64,000 nt of DNA from Firmicutes bacterium UBA5493. Lineage in GTDB: Bacteria; Bacillota; Limnochordia; Darwinibacteriales; Darwinibacteriaceae. A program made the position numbers and the translations under genes. The stretch covers positions 62,001 through 126,000 of the forward strand of contig DIPH01000051.1 in the NCBI GenBank assembly GCA_002424045.1, given 5' to 3'. Below, in pieces: positions 1 through 8,130 of this stretch. The notes below the pieces were generated by a model, which worked only from the letters and a program-made list of their open reading frames with translations, searched no databases and was not told the origin of the DNA. Every line of letters starts with the position of its first letter. Position 1 is the first letter of the stretch.

Positions 1-429
1 TTGGCCCATTAACTCTCCCGTGAATACTTCCTCGGTGATCTGATCCATAATGCCTGCGAAAATCTCCCTCACCTGCTCACGCACTGGTTTGGACCAGAGG
101 GCGAGGCCCACTAGGTCATAAAGAACGCGAAATAGATCGGAATCGTTCTCCAAGACTTCCTGATACAGGCGTATAAAGCATTCTCCCTTCTCGCGGGGAG
201 TCATTTCTGGTTTCAAGGACAATTGCATGTAATCGTAGTACTTGTTCGCCACACGGCGGGCTACCGCCAAGAGCAAACCTTCCTTATTCTCATAATGGTA
301 ACTGATTTGGCTCACGGCCACCTGGGCTTCTTGGGCAATTTGTCGCAAAGATGTTCTAACATAGCCCTCTCGCGCGATGATTGCATAGGCCGCATCGAGG
401 ATCTTCTCTTCCTGGCTTATCTCTAGCAC
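1..429 (-). CDS. TetR/AcrR family transcriptional regulator (3' end outside window)
   Basis: Reverse-strand translation from a GTG at 429 gives an N-terminal TetR helix-turn-helix: an ILDAAYAIIAREGY helix, then LRQIAQEAQVAVSQISYHY with the usual YHYENKEGLL ending, followed by a helical ligand-binding region. The frame is open to base 1, so the C-terminus lies outside. The start is set by AAAGGGGGTG about six bases upstream. A 14-base palindrome at 447-460 sits just upstream and is a likely autoregulatory operator. TetR proteins usually repress a neighbouring efflux or metabolic gene; the target may lie to the left of the window. Ligand unknown. Confidence 0.88.
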   Translation of the reverse strand, partial: MLEISQEEKILDAAYAIIAREGYVRTSLRQIAQEAQVAVSQISYHYENKEGLLLAVARRVANKYYDYMQLSLKPEMTPREKGECFIRLYQEVLENDSDLFRVLYDLVGLALWSKPVREQVREIFAGIMDQITEEVFTGELMGQ

Positions 430-446
430 AATTACACCCCCTTTTT

Positions 447-460
447 CGGTCGGACGACCG
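447..460. promoter_or_regulatory. Candidate TetR operator palindrome
   Basis: CGGTCGGACGACCG is a perfect inverted repeat 18 bases upstream of the GTG start of the TetR gene. The length and CGGTCG half-sites resemble operators of TetR-family autorepressors. The role is inferred from position and symmetry. Confidence 0.55.
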
Positions 461-540
461 TTCGAATCCTATGTCCATTATACCATTTCTTGAAGTATAT
501 GCCACGTACTTTTGAAAAAGGATTAATGAACATGTCCACG

Positions 541-577
541 AAATTGATCGAGGGACTGCCTGAGGGACAGTCCCGCG
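541..577. repeat. Dispersed GGGAC palindromic repeat, copy 1
   Basis: Begins with AAATTGATCGAGGGACTG and contains GGGACTG paired with CAGTCCC around a nine-base loop, ending in GCGA. The first bases match the 33-base palindrome at 9767-9799. It lies directly upstream of the AGGAGG of the next gene, so it is in that gene's leader. Confidence 0.75.
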
Positions 578-592
578 AAGGAGGAATTAAGG

Positions 593-1102
593 ATGAAGTT
601 TTTCCTAGGGATCCGAATTCCAAAAGAGCTTGAAGAAACATGTGAACGCTATCGACGGGCCTTTAAGGCTCCGAAGACAATTACCCATATTACAGTTGTT
701 CCACCCTTTGCCTGGGACAAGTCGGCCCAGGACTTGCTAAAGCTCCTTGAGATGAGTCTCACGGAGGTACAGCCCTTTGAAGTGTCAGGGGCCGGCATCG
801 GCTCTTTTGGTAACCGCGTACTTTTTGTGAATGTAACTCTATCACCGAAACTTGACACTATGCAAAAAACACTGACTTTGGGGCTCAAGAACGAAAGAAT
901 TTCTGTAGACAGCCGCCCCTATCATCCCCACATCACCTTAGCAACCCGCCTAGATTCCAAACACTTCACAAAGTTCAAAGAGGCCCTTGGGGATTTCAGC
1001 CCAGAGTATTCTTTCCCGTTCTCACACTTAAGCGTCTTCCAATTCACCGATGCAGGGCGCTGGGATGAATGGCAGAAAGTGCCTTTAGGAGATAGCCTAT
1101 AG
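593..1102 (+). CDS. 2'-5' RNA ligase family protein (2H phosphoesterase)
   Basis: 169 residues, the usual size of the ThpR/LigT family. Both family H-x-T motifs are visible: THITVVPPF near residue 31 and HPHITLATR near residue 110. These histidines form the catalytic pair that acts on 2',3'-cyclic phosphates or 2'-5' RNA linkages. The ATG at 593 follows AAGGAGG at 578-584. The gene is flanked upstream by a palindromic repeat and downstream by the promoter of the flavodiiron gene, so it seems a single-gene unit. The physiological substrate of these bacterial proteins is mostly unknown. Confidence 0.88.
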   Translation: MKFFLGIRIPKELEETCERYRRAFKAPKTITHITVVPPFAWDKSAQDLLKLLEMSLTEVQPFEVSGAGIGSFGNRVLFVNVTLSPKLDTMQKTLTLGLKNERISVDSRPYHPHITLATRLDSKHFTKFKEALGDFSPEYSFPFSHLSVFQFTDAGRWDEWQKVPLGDSL

Positions 1103-1121
1103 AGAAGCATGGTGTATGGTC

Positions 1122-1150
1122 TTGTCATCAAATGATTTATTTGGTATTAT
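1122..1150 (+). promoter_or_regulatory. Promoter of the flavodiiron protein gene
   Basis: TTGTCA at 1122-1127 and TATTAT at 1145-1150, separated by 17 bases. The start site would be near 1157, giving a short leader carrying GGGAG before the ATG at 1180. This argues against the in-frame ATG at 1162. Confidence 0.6.
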
Positions 1151-1179
1151 CTTACTAAGGAATGGAAGGGAGTGTTTTT

Positions 1180-2373
1180 ATGCAGGCCTCGAAAAAATTG
1201 ACCGAAAAGGTTACCTGGGTTGGTAAGGTAGACTGGGAGCTTGAGAAGTTTCATGGAGATGAGCTCTCCACCACTAGGGGTTCTTCCTACAACTCCTATC
1301 TTATTCGGGATGAGAAGGTTGTTCTTGTTGATACAGTATGGTTGCCCTATGACAAAGAATTCGTAAGAAATCTCAAGGACGAGATCGACCTCAAGGAAAT
1401 CGATTATATCATCGTCCAACATGCCGAAATCGACCACAGCGGAGCCTTGCCAGAGCTCATGAGGGAAATTCTGGGGACCCCCATTTATTGCACCAACAAC
1501 GGCAAGAAAATCATCCAGGGACATCATCATGAAGACTGGAACTTTGTTACGGTAAAGACCGGCGACACACTTGAGATCGGTGAATCTACCCTGACCTTTG
1601 TGGAAGCACCAATGCTGCACTGGCCAGACACCATGTTTACGTACATGAGTGGCGAAAATATTCTCTTTAGTAATGATGCCTTTGGTCAGCATTATGCCAC
1701 CGAAACGCTCTACAATGATAGGGCCGACAAGTGCGAACTGTATGAGGAAGCTCTGAAATACTATGCCAATATCCTCACGCCCTTTAGCGGCATGGTTGCT
1801 CGCAAGATCCAAGAGGTATTAGCCCTCGAGCTTCCTCTGGATATGATTTGTACCAGCCATGGTGTAATCTGGAGAGATAACCCCGCCCAGATTATTGAGC
1901 AGTACTTGAAGTGGGCTGACAACTACCAAGAAAACCAAATCAGTATTGTCTATGACACCATGTGGCAATCTACCCGCCTTATGGCTGAAGCCATTGCTTC
2001 AGGAATCCGGGCGGAAGACCCCGAGGTAGTGGTAAAACTCTTCAATGTGGCCAAGCAAGACAAGAATGATATCGTGACGGAGATCTTCAAGTCCAAAGCC
2101 ATCTTAGCCGGTTCGGCCACCATCAATAACAGGTACCTCTCTGGCATGGGATCACTATTGGAAATGGTGAAGGGTATGAAGTTCAAGAACAAAAAGGCCG
2201 CGGCCTTTGGTAGTTATGGTTGGAGTGGTGAAGGAAACAAGTTACTCACCGAGGATTTATCCACTGCAGGTTTTGAGATTGTAAACGAAGGGCACAAAGC
2301 TCAGTGGGTACCTGACGAAAAAGCATTAGCAGCTTGCCAGGAGTATGGTAGAGACTTTGTCCGGAGCCTCTAG
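1180..2373 (+). CDS. fprA: Flavodiiron protein (A-type flavoprotein, FprA)
   Basis: 397 residues, the standard length. The N-terminal metallo-beta-lactamase domain keeps the diiron ligands: H81-x-E83-x-D85-H86, H147 in MLHWPD, D166 in SNDAFG and H227 in SHGVIWR. The C-terminal flavodoxin domain starts near residue 254 with the FMN phosphate-binding loop after IVYDT. Members reduce O2 to water (sometimes NO) in the cytoplasm of anaerobes, taking electrons from rubredoxin or coenzyme F420. The start was chosen at 1180 because GGAAGGGAG is well spaced; the ATG at 1162 has no good site. A rubrerythrin at 3554 and a peroxiredoxin at 39679 fit the same defence role. O2 versus NO preference cannot be read from sequence. 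Confidence 0.95.
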   Translation: MQASKKLTEKVTWVGKVDWELEKFHGDELSTTRGSSYNSYLIRDEKVVLVDTVWLPYDKEFVRNLKDEIDLKEIDYIIVQHAEIDHSGALPELMREILGTPIYCTNNGKKIIQGHHHEDWNFVTVKTGDTLEIGESTLTFVEAPMLHWPDTMFTYMSGENILFSNDAFGQHYATETLYNDRADKCELYEEALKYYANILTPFSGMVARKIQEVLALELPLDMICTSHGVIWRDNPAQIIEQYLKWADNYQENQISIVYDTMWQSTRLMAEAIASGIRAEDPEVVVKLFNVAKQDKNDIVTEIFKSKAILAGSATINNRYLSGMGSLLEMVKGMKFKNKKAAAFGSYGWSGEGNKLLTEDLSTAGFEIVNEGHKAQWVPDEKALAACQEYGRDFVRSL

Positions 2374-2383
2374 TGAATAGATG

Positions 2384-2415
2384 AAGTGCACCCCACGTCG
2401 GGTGCACTTTTCTTT
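2384..2415. terminator. Rho-independent terminator between convergent genes
   Basis: AAGTGCACCC pairs perfectly with GGGTGCACTT around a six-base loop, followed by TTCTTTT. It sits ten bases after the flavodiiron stop and just before the 3' end of the convergent gene, so it can serve both. Confidence 0.85.
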
Positions 2416-2419
2416 TCCC

Positions 2420-3439
2420 CTATAAGAGCCCTAAAGCATATTGTACAACTAGGGAAACAATCACCACAATAGTTGAGATCACAAGGCCCAAGAGCATAGG
2501 TCTAAATCCCGCAATTTTGAGTTTACGCATATCTGTACTAAGACCGATAGCCCCTAGGGCCATCGTCATCAGAAAACGGCTCGTAGCCTTTAGCCCAGCC
2601 CCCATCTGCATGGGAATCAGTCCTAGACTATTGATTGCGGCAAAGATAAGAAACCAAAGAATGAACCAAGGGACCATACCCTTAAGGTAAGCCCAGCGGC
2701 TGCCTTCTTTAGGCTCCCTCCCTTTACCCTTGTGGGCTGCTGCTCCAAAAACAGAGAAGATTAATACAATGGGGATGATGGATAGAGTGCGAGTGAGTTT
2801 AACAATGGTAGCAAAATCGCCGGCAGCTTCACTAAAGGCATAACCTGCTGCCACCACACTTGAAGTATCATTCACCGCGGTGCCGGCCCACAGTCCATAG
2901 GCTAGATCCGAAAGACCCAAAGCCCTCCCCATGATGGGAAATGCTATAATCATGGCGATATCAAAGATAAATGTAGCCCCAACAGCATACGTCACATCAC
3001 TGTCGTCGGCATCGATCACAGGGGAAAGGGCTGCAATGGCAGAACCCCCGCAAACACCTGTTCCTGCAGAGATGAGGCTCGTCATCTTCCAGTTAACCTT
3101 GAAAAGACGCCCGAATATATACCCAAAACCAAACGCGGCCGTCAAGGTAAAGACCATAACCGAGAGCGAATAGCGACCAACCTCAAAGATTTCTGTTACG
3201 CTCAAACTTGAGCCAAGTAAAATGATAGCCAAACGCAATACGGTTTTGGAGCTAAAACGCAAACCCCCGTTCAAAGGGCCTCTACTTTTCGGCAAAACGA
3301 GATTCAAAGCTAGACCCAACCCCAAAGCTATTACACTAGAACCAATGAGGGGCAAAGTTTGTCCCAAAAACCAGGCCAGAGAAGCGATAATAAGGGATAG
3401 CAAAACTCCAGGGTAGATGTGCTTAAGCAGAGAGCTCAT
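2420..3439 (-). CDS. YeiH family (UPF0324) putative sulfate exporter
   Basis: 339 residues with about ten hydrophobic segments. Family-typical stretches are present: a TGVCGGSAIAALSPV loop, GATFIFDIAMIIAFPIMG, and LWAGTAVNDTSSVVAAGYA. This matches the YeiH/UPF0324 membrane family, often annotated as a sulfate exporter although direct transport evidence is limited. It is convergent with the flavodiiron gene and shares its terminator. Inner-membrane location is inferred from the segments. The substrate assignment is tentative; the family assignment is firm. Confidence 0.88.
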   Translation of the reverse strand: MSSLLKHIYPGVLLSLIIASLAWFLGQTLPLIGSSVIALGLGLALNLVLPKSRGPLNGGLRFSSKTVLRLAIILLGSSLSVTEIFEVGRYSLSVMVFTLTAAFGFGYIFGRLFKVNWKMTSLISAGTGVCGGSAIAALSPVIDADDSDVTYAVGATFIFDIAMIIAFPIMGRALGLSDLAYGLWAGTAVNDTSSVVAAGYAFSEAAGDFATIVKLTRTLSIIPIVLIFSVFGAAAHKGKGREPKEGSRWAYLKGMVPWFILWFLIFAAINSLGLIPMQMGAGLKATSRFLMTMALGAIGLSTDMRKLKIAGFRPMLLGLVISTIVVIVSLVVQYALGLL

Positions 3440-3532
3440 TCCTTTCTTCGTTTAACCATAACACACTCAGGGTCTTATGGGAAGTAGCGGCTGATATTGG
3501 AAAGGAGATGCCTGATGGCACCTCCCAAGGTT

Positions 3533-3552
3533 GATGATTGCTTCCAATCATC
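3533..3552. terminator. Hairpin at the 3' end of the rubrerythrin gene
   Basis: GATGATTG and CAATCATC form an eight-base-pair stem with a four-base loop immediately after the rubrerythrin stop on the minus strand. There is no clear T-run, so it may be an RNA 3'-end structure, not a full intrinsic terminator. Confidence 0.4.
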
Positions 3553-3553
3553 C

Positions 3554-4087
3554 TTAGTAATTCTCTGCGTACTCCTCATAATGGGCACGGGGATGGGCGC
3601 AGGCTGGGCACACTTCTGGAGCTTCCTTGCCGGTATGAATATATCCGCAATTGCGGCATTTCCACCGAATGGGCTGTTCTCTGGTGAACACGGTTCCAGC
3701 CTCTACTCGGGCCAAAAGTGCTAAGTAACGTTTTTCGTGTTCTTCTTCTACCTCTGCGATTTCTTGAAACACATTGGCAATCTCATCGAAACCTTCGGCT
3801 CTGGCCGTTTCAGCGAACTGTTTGTACATGCTTGTCCATTCATAGTTCTCACCAGCTGCCGCATCTTTAAGGTTCTCATCGGTGGACTTTACGATTCCCA
3901 AGAACTTGCCTAAGCGTCTGGCATGTTCTTTTTCATGGAGAGCGGTCTCCTCGAAAATACCGGAAATTTGGTTATAGCCTTCTTTTCTAGCGGCGCTAGC
4001 GTACCAATCGTACTTATTACGGGCCATTGACTCGCCAGAAATGGCCTCCCATAAATTCTTCTCAGTTTGTGTTCCCTTCAGCTTCAT
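3554..4087 (-). CDS. rbr: Rubrerythrin
   Basis: 177 residues. Residues 1-135 form a ferritin-like four-helix domain with the diiron Glu/His pattern, including EKHARRL-type and EEHEKRYL helices. A C-terminal rubredoxin-like domain carries C144-x-x-C147 and C160-x-x-C163. Rubrerythrins reduce hydrogen peroxide in the cytoplasm of anaerobes using NADH via rubredoxin-type electron carriers. AAGGAGG lies upstream of the ATG on the minus strand. Its closeness to the flavodiiron gene suggests a shared oxidative-stress role, though the genes are separate units. A long open frame on the opposite strand here is a shadow. Confidence 0.95.
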   Translation of the reverse strand: MKLKGTQTEKNLWEAISGESMARNKYDWYASAARKEGYNQISGIFEETALHEKEHARRLGKFLGIVKSTDENLKDAAAGENYEWTSMYKQFAETARAEGFDEIANVFQEIAEVEEEHEKRYLALLARVEAGTVFTREQPIRWKCRNCGYIHTGKEAPEVCPACAHPRAHYEEYAENY

Positions 4088-4317
4088 AGTAACTCCTCCT
4101 TTTCAACTTTCTTTAATAGTTTCCCCATCAAGAGGTCCAGATCCTCCTCGAAATAGGGAAGTTCATATAAATAGTGATAACCTTTAACGTTAATGCAGGA
4201 AAACTAGGGCTCATCCCGAAAATAGGGGGAAGGACGTTTCACTTCATGAACTTCCGATGATTGCAACATCCTTAGATTGCCTGCAATCAACACTGTACTT
4301 TCATGTGGAGGACTCTC

Positions 4318-5151
4318 ATGCAGAATAAAAAATGGGGGCTTGTGGCCCCGGTATATATTCTTCTCGTGCTGCTCATTTCCGCAGGAACAGTTCAAAGCAA
4401 CCAATTGTACATAAATGAACTCTTGGAGGGAAACCCACCGCCCCAAGTGCTGAAAGAAGGGCCCGTTGTGCGAGTAGTACAACCTAACGTTCAAAAACCA
4501 ACTCCAGACGAAGGCGATGTGGAGGAACAGGGAGAGGTAGAGATAGAGGTAGAGGTAGAGGTAGAGGTCACACCAGAACCAAAGCCCCTTCGCAAAGTAG
4601 CTCTAACCTTTGATGACGGTCCCGATGCCCACTATACCCCTAGAATTCTGGATATTCTCCAAGCTGAAGATGTTTTAGCCACATTTTTTGTCCTCGGTGA
4701 GTACGTGGAGCGCCACCCAGAACTTCTGAAACGCATGTTTAACGAAGGTCACTTAATTGCCAACCACTCCCGAACCCATGGGGACCTTGCCCTTTTGACG
4801 AATGAAGAGATTATAGCCTTAGAACTTGGTCCAACATCACAGGTGATAGAGAACCTCACGGGGTGTTATCCCATGGTTATGCGTCCTCCCTATGGCTCTC
4901 TGCGGCAAGATTCGGTGAATTTCTTGAAAGAGACGGGTTGGCATATTGTGCGCTGGTCACTGGATACCTTTGACTGGGACAGTCGCCGCAATAAGCCTGA
5001 GCAGATTATCAATCGTATCCAGGCGCAACACCACAACGGCGCCATCATTCTCATGCACTGCAATGGACCGGCAACAACCGCAGTACTACCCGATGTAATC
5101 AAGACGTTGCGGGAGCTGGGATACGAATTTGCAACCGTGACGCAGCTGTGA
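4318..5151 (+). CDS. Polysaccharide deacetylase (NodB domain), membrane-anchored
   Basis: 277 residues. An N-terminal hydrophobic segment (about residues 8-25) acts as signal or anchor, followed by a Pro/Glu/Val-rich linker and a NodB domain from about residue 95. NodB motifs are clear: TFDDGPD, the metal-binding H-S-R-T-H, RPPYG, and a C-terminal LMHCNG. Such enzymes remove N- or O-acetyl groups from peptidoglycan or other polysaccharides outside the membrane. The start at 4318 follows GTGGAGG; the in-frame ATG at 4303 has none. The linker includes a hexameric repeat that may vary in length. The substrate is not predictable. Confidence 0.92.
   Translation: MQNKKWGLVAPVYILLVLLISAGTVQSNQLYINELLEGNPPPQVLKEGPVVRVVQPNVQKPTPDEGDVEEQGEVEIEVEVEVEVTPEPKPLRKVALTFDDGPDAHYTPRILDILQAEDVLATFFVLGEYVERHPELLKRMFNEGHLIANHSRTHGDLALLTNEEIIALELGPTSQVIENLTGCYPMVMRPPYGSLRQDSVNFLKETGWHIVRWSLDTFDWDSRRNKPEQIINRIQAQHHNGAIILMHCNGPATTAVLPDVIKTLRELGYEFATVTQL
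4537..4570 (+). repeat. GAGGTA hexamer microsatellite inside the deacetylase linker
   Basis: About five and a half tandem copies of GAGGTA/GAGATA encode a Glu-Val-rich run in the linker. Because the unit is six bases, copy-number changes would alter linker length without breaking the frame. Confidence 0.8.
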
Positions 5152-5232
5152 GGGGGTGCCACTTGGCCTTTACAGCAAAACGTCAAGTCGGCAATTGTCG
5201 TCTGAGTTGTTCAATTGTCTAATGCCCTTACA

Positions 5233-5275
5233 ACCCCGCCTTTGAGTTCTTGGGCTCTTGAGGAGGGGTCTTTTT
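5233..5275 (+). terminator. Terminator after the polysaccharide deacetylase
   Basis: ACCCCGCCT pairs with AGGAGGGGT (one mismatch) with a further inner pairing, followed by CTTTTT. It is about 80 bases after the deacetylase stop. Confidence 0.65.
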
Positions 5276-5315
5276 GTCGACCCAAATGGTAGCGATAACT
5301 AGATTTCGATAGTGG

Positions 5316-5357
5316 TTGCGGCACCACAAATTCTATGCTACAATTAAGTGCAATTGT
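5316..5357 (+). promoter_or_regulatory. Promoter and candidate operator of the toxin-antitoxin pair
   Basis: TTGCGG (5316-5321), a 17-base spacer and TACAAT (5339-5344) preceded by TGC form an extended -10 promoter. The inverted repeat ACAATT-N6-AATTGT at 5340-5357 overlaps the -10 box. This placement fits autorepression by the HigA-type antitoxin, as in known type II systems. Binding itself is inferred. Confidence 0.55.
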
Positions 5358-5448
5358 TTGTCTTTTCCGAATTTACCAGGCCTAATTGGGGCTTTTGTTT
5401 TACCTATCAGGTAAATATCCGTTGCCAAAAGGAGGGGTTTGCACTATA

Positions 5449-5787
5449 ATGAACATAGAATATAAGTCCAAGAAACTCAAGCGCTGTTGCGAGGATCCGA
5501 GATTTGCCCAAGCTACCTATGGTCTACAGAATGCGCGCAAGTTAATACAGAGAATTGGGGAGTTTGATGCGGCAGTGAGTTTGTCCGACATTGCCAATAA
5601 TCCAGCCGCGAGGCTTCATAAGCTAGAAGGAAAACGGAGGCAACAGTACGCAGTTGACTTAGAACACCCCTTTCGCCTCGTCTTCACACCTATTGTAACA
5701 GGCGACGCAGAGCACATCCACAGTTTGGAGAAGATACAAGTGATTCGCATTGAGGAGGTAGTGAATTATCATGGCAAACAAAAGTAA
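5449..5787 (+). CDS. higB: HigB/RelE-like toxin of a type II toxin-antitoxin pair
   Basis: 112 residues. The small basic protein (MNIEYKSKKLKRCCEDPRFA start, middle RLHKLEGKRRQQYAVDL, then PFRLVF and a C-terminal EVVNYH) has the sequence pattern of HigB plasmid-maintenance killer proteins, ribosome-dependent mRNA endonucleases of the RelE fold. The ATG at 5449 follows AAAAGGAGGGG; the upstream in-frame start at 5386 has none. It overlaps the antitoxin start by 17 bases, showing translational coupling with the toxin gene first, the HigBA order. Activity has not been shown for this sequence. Confidence 0.82.
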   Translation: MNIEYKSKKLKRCCEDPRFAQATYGLQNARKLIQRIGEFDAAVSLSDIANNPAARLHKLEGKRRQQYAVDLEHPFRLVFTPIVTGDAEHIHSLEKIQVIRIEEVVNYHGKQK

Positions 5788-6829
5788 CACGGCTTTCACG
5801 CCCACTGTCGCCATTCCACCGGGCGAGACCATAGCTGAGAACATAGCGTCTCTCGGTCTAAACCAACAAGAGCTGGCCAAGCGGTTGGGGATATCCGAGA
5901 AACATCTTAGCCACATCATAAACGGCAAGGCACCTATCACTTACGAGACAGCCTTAGGGTTAGAAAAGACCATTGGTCCGAGCGCTCAGTTTTGGCTCAA
6001 CTTGGAAAGTAATTTCCAGCTTCATCTCGCCCGCCTAAGGAACGAAGCATCCATGGAAAAAGAGCTTGACGTTCTTCGGAACATTCCGTATAAAGAAATG
6101 GCGAACCTCAACTGGGTTACCGCCACCAAGAACAAGGCTGAGCAGATTCAAGAGTCTCGAAGCTATTATGGGGTCAGCAACCTCACGCTGATCGAGGATA
6201 GCTACCAGGTTGCCTTTAGAAAGCAAAAGCAGCTTGGACCAATCTCCGATTTGGGAGTCATCGCCTGGTTGCGCAAAGCTGAGCTAGACGGAATTCACAT
6301 GAACACCCTCGATTTTGCGAGTAAGAATTTAGAAGCTACGATACCTGAGTTGCGAAACCTATCGACAGCACCAATCGATCAGGTAATTCCCATATTGCAG
6401 AAGATCTGCTCAGAATGCGGCATAGCACTGGTGGTGCTGCCGTACCTTGCCAAGACATACATCTGCGGCGCAACCATCTGGAGAAAGAAGAAACCAATTG
6501 TTGCCATCAGCTCTAGAGGAAAGCGCATCGACACTTTTTGGTTTACACTATTTCACGAGTTTGCGCACCTCCTGCTCCATGGCGTTAATCACATCCACAT
6601 TCACTATGAGCATGATGCTGAAGACGAAGCTAATGCCCTCGCTACAGATTTACTCGTTCCTGATGACCTCTATCGAGATTTCGTGGAGAAAAGACCGTAT
6701 CAACAGAAACAGGAAATTACTGGGTTTGCAAGGAGCGTTGGTGTAGCTCCAGGAATCATCGTCGGAAGACTACAACATGATGGACTGCTAGCTCATTCCA
6801 GCCACCGTGACTTACTTGAACTTCGTTAG
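5771..6829 (+). CDS. higA: HigA-type antitoxin fused to an ImmA/IrrE-like metallopeptidase domain
   Basis: 352 residues, far longer than a plain HigA (about 100). Residues 15-90 are a HigA/XRE helix-turn-helix: PPGETIAENI, NQQELAKRLGISEKHLSHIINGK, and ALGLEKTIGPSAQFWLNL. The C-terminal half is an ImmA/IrrE-like domain with zinc motif H262-E-F-A-H266 and a downstream DEANALATDLLVP helix giving the third ligand. The N-terminal part should bind DNA and the toxin, while the protease domain may control antitoxin level. It is coupled to the toxin by a 17-base overlap. Fused COG3093/COG2856-type proteins are known, but their proteolytic role is poorly defined. Confidence 0.88.
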   Translation: MANKSNTAFTPTVAIPPGETIAENIASLGLNQQELAKRLGISEKHLSHIINGKAPITYETALGLEKTIGPSAQFWLNLESNFQLHLARLRNEASMEKELDVLRNIPYKEMANLNWVTATKNKAEQIQESRSYYGVSNLTLIEDSYQVAFRKQKQLGPISDLGVIAWLRKAELDGIHMNTLDFASKNLEATIPELRNLSTAPIDQVIPILQKICSECGIALVVLPYLAKTYICGATIWRKKKPIVAISSRGKRIDTFWFTLFHEFAHLLLHGVNHIHIHYEHDAEDEANALATDLLVPDDLYRDFVEKRPYQQKQEITGFARSVGVAPGIIVGRLQHDGLLAHSSHRDLLELR

Positions 6830-6834
6830 TCAAA

Positions 6835-6866
6835 AAGCCCCTCGGATGCTCCGTGGGGCTTCATTA
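6835..6866. terminator. Terminator after the antitoxin gene
   Basis: AAGCCCC pairs with GGGGCTT, with an inner CGGA/TCCG stem. It is a few bases after the antitoxin stop and just before the 3' end of the convergent FMN-binding gene. Confidence 0.7.
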
Positions 6867-6876
6867 TCCCAGGACT

Positions 6877-7269
6877 TTACATTCCTTGCAACGCATTCTC
6901 GATAGCCTTTTGCAGAGCCTTGGTAGTCACCGTAGCCCCGGAAATTCCTTGAATGTCTAGAGACTGCTTCTCTAGGATCTCCTGGATGACTTCCTCATTC
7001 CACTTTCCTACAACACTTTCATGATTACTCTTGGTGATGGTGATATCTTCAAGGATTCCAGAACTCACCTGTACCAAGACACTATAGGACCATCGATTTT
7101 GCGTGTAGCTACCCTCGTACGTGCCATCCGGAAGCGTGGCCACGTCAATGGAACCAATGTTTAGAGCCAATACTTTATCCATTCCCTGGTTGAAGATAGT
7201 CAATCCGACCCACGCTACTAGTGCAATCCCCACAATAACGATGATAACGTTGCGTAACCATTTAGGCAA
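6877..7269 (-). CDS. Membrane-anchored FMN-binding domain protein
   Basis: About 130 residues from a TTG at 7269, chosen because AAAGGGGTGG lies five bases upstream; in-frame ATGs at 7305 and 7302 lack a site and overlap the upstream broken gene. One transmembrane helix (about residues 6-25) is followed by an FMN_bind domain with GTYEGSY and the flavin-attachment-like GISGATVTTKAL near the C-terminus, where Thr of SGAT is the usual phosphoester link to FMN. Related domains occur in NqrC, RnfG and electron-transfer lipoproteins. It is likely an extracytoplasmic electron carrier. Partner unknown. Confidence 0.8.
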   Translation of the reverse strand: MPKWLRNVIIVIVGIALVAWVGLTIFNQGMDKVLALNIGSIDVATLPDGTYEGSYTQNRWSYSVLVQVSSGILEDITITKSNHESVVGKWNEEVIQEILEKQSLDIQGISGATVTTKALQKAIENALQGM

Positions 7270-7285
7270 TCCGTCCACCCCTTTC

Positions 7286-7972
7286 TTAAAGCTGATCGAC
7301 ATCATAATCTACACTGGAAAGCTCGGAATCAAAATACGCCAAGTCTCCTTCTGGCATTTCCCAGATGCCTCGAAAGCGACTAGGCAGAACCATTCCGTCT
7401 TGCTCCCTTAATCCCACGACTTCTGCCCGCCAGAGAACCAGTTCGAAGATACCACTACCCTTATCCATATAGCGGTCTGTGCTCCTAAAGGTTACACTCT
7501 CACAGTCGTCACTAACGGTAAAAATGCCCGTAGCTTCGGCTCCTTTGTACCGAATGGTTGCCTTCGCTTGATGCCCATCCATCTCTTCCTAGGTAATATA
7601 GTCCTGTAGAGCATAACTTGGCACTACCAAGCATTCGGCTAAGATTGTCCTTCGAAGGGAACCACGCCGCCAATTTTGGCGATCATGTACGCAATGCGGG
7701 CCGGCTCCCGCACAAAGTTAAACTGCTCGCAGTACATTTTAAGGTCCATATTTCCGTTCTTAAAAAGCCACCTCATCATAGATGATCTTGACCGTCGACG
7801 TTTTTCGCTGCCCTACATAACCCAAGTGCCGAAAATACCGTTCTATGGGAGCTGGAAGACCGGCAAAATCCTCTGCAGTGAAAACCTCTGCAGAAAAAAA
7901 CGTTGCCTTATCCGGTTCTTCCTGAACCTCAGAGGCAAAGAGCTTCTTCATCTGTATCCCATCTCCCATCAT
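7286..7972 (-). pseudogene. Decayed DUF6544-like gene (frameshift, internal deletion, nonsense)
   Basis: Three pieces in different frames together resemble a DUF6544-type protein. Residues around GLPAPIERYFRHLGY, ending KIIYDEVAF then TAA at 7760, match the N-terminal part. A second frame continues KNGNMDLKMYCEQFNFVREPARIAYMI and stops near 7653. A third gives LAECLVVPSYALQDYIT, a TAG near 7589 where Trp is expected, and EEMDGHQAKATIRYKG to 7286. The order implies a frameshift in a T/A run near 7765, a deletion between the second and third pieces, and a TGG-to-TAG change. The family name is from memory of the LPxPxxRYFR and WxxxDG patterns; function unknown. Confidence 0.7.
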
Positions 7973-8130
7973 GTAAACCCTTCTTCTCTTCACATCTTAC
8001 TATGTGTTAGCGGAAGTGTGGCATAAATCCTGCAGAGGTCTGAAATCCCCTGCCGATTAACAGGGATTCAAATATGGGTGCAGAAATGCTAAGTTCGACT
8101 AGACTATTCCCTCAAGAAGTGGAGGTTACA

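Noticed and set aside
1147..1812. 221-codon open frame opposite the flavodiiron gene
   Set aside because: It is fully antisense to a protein with all diiron ligands and a good ribosome site; no independent start signal or family pattern.
3497..3724. 75-codon plus-strand frame over the rubrerythrin 3' end
   Set aside because: Although an AAAGGAGA lies near its start, it is antisense to the rubredoxin domain of rubrerythrin and has no recognisable features.
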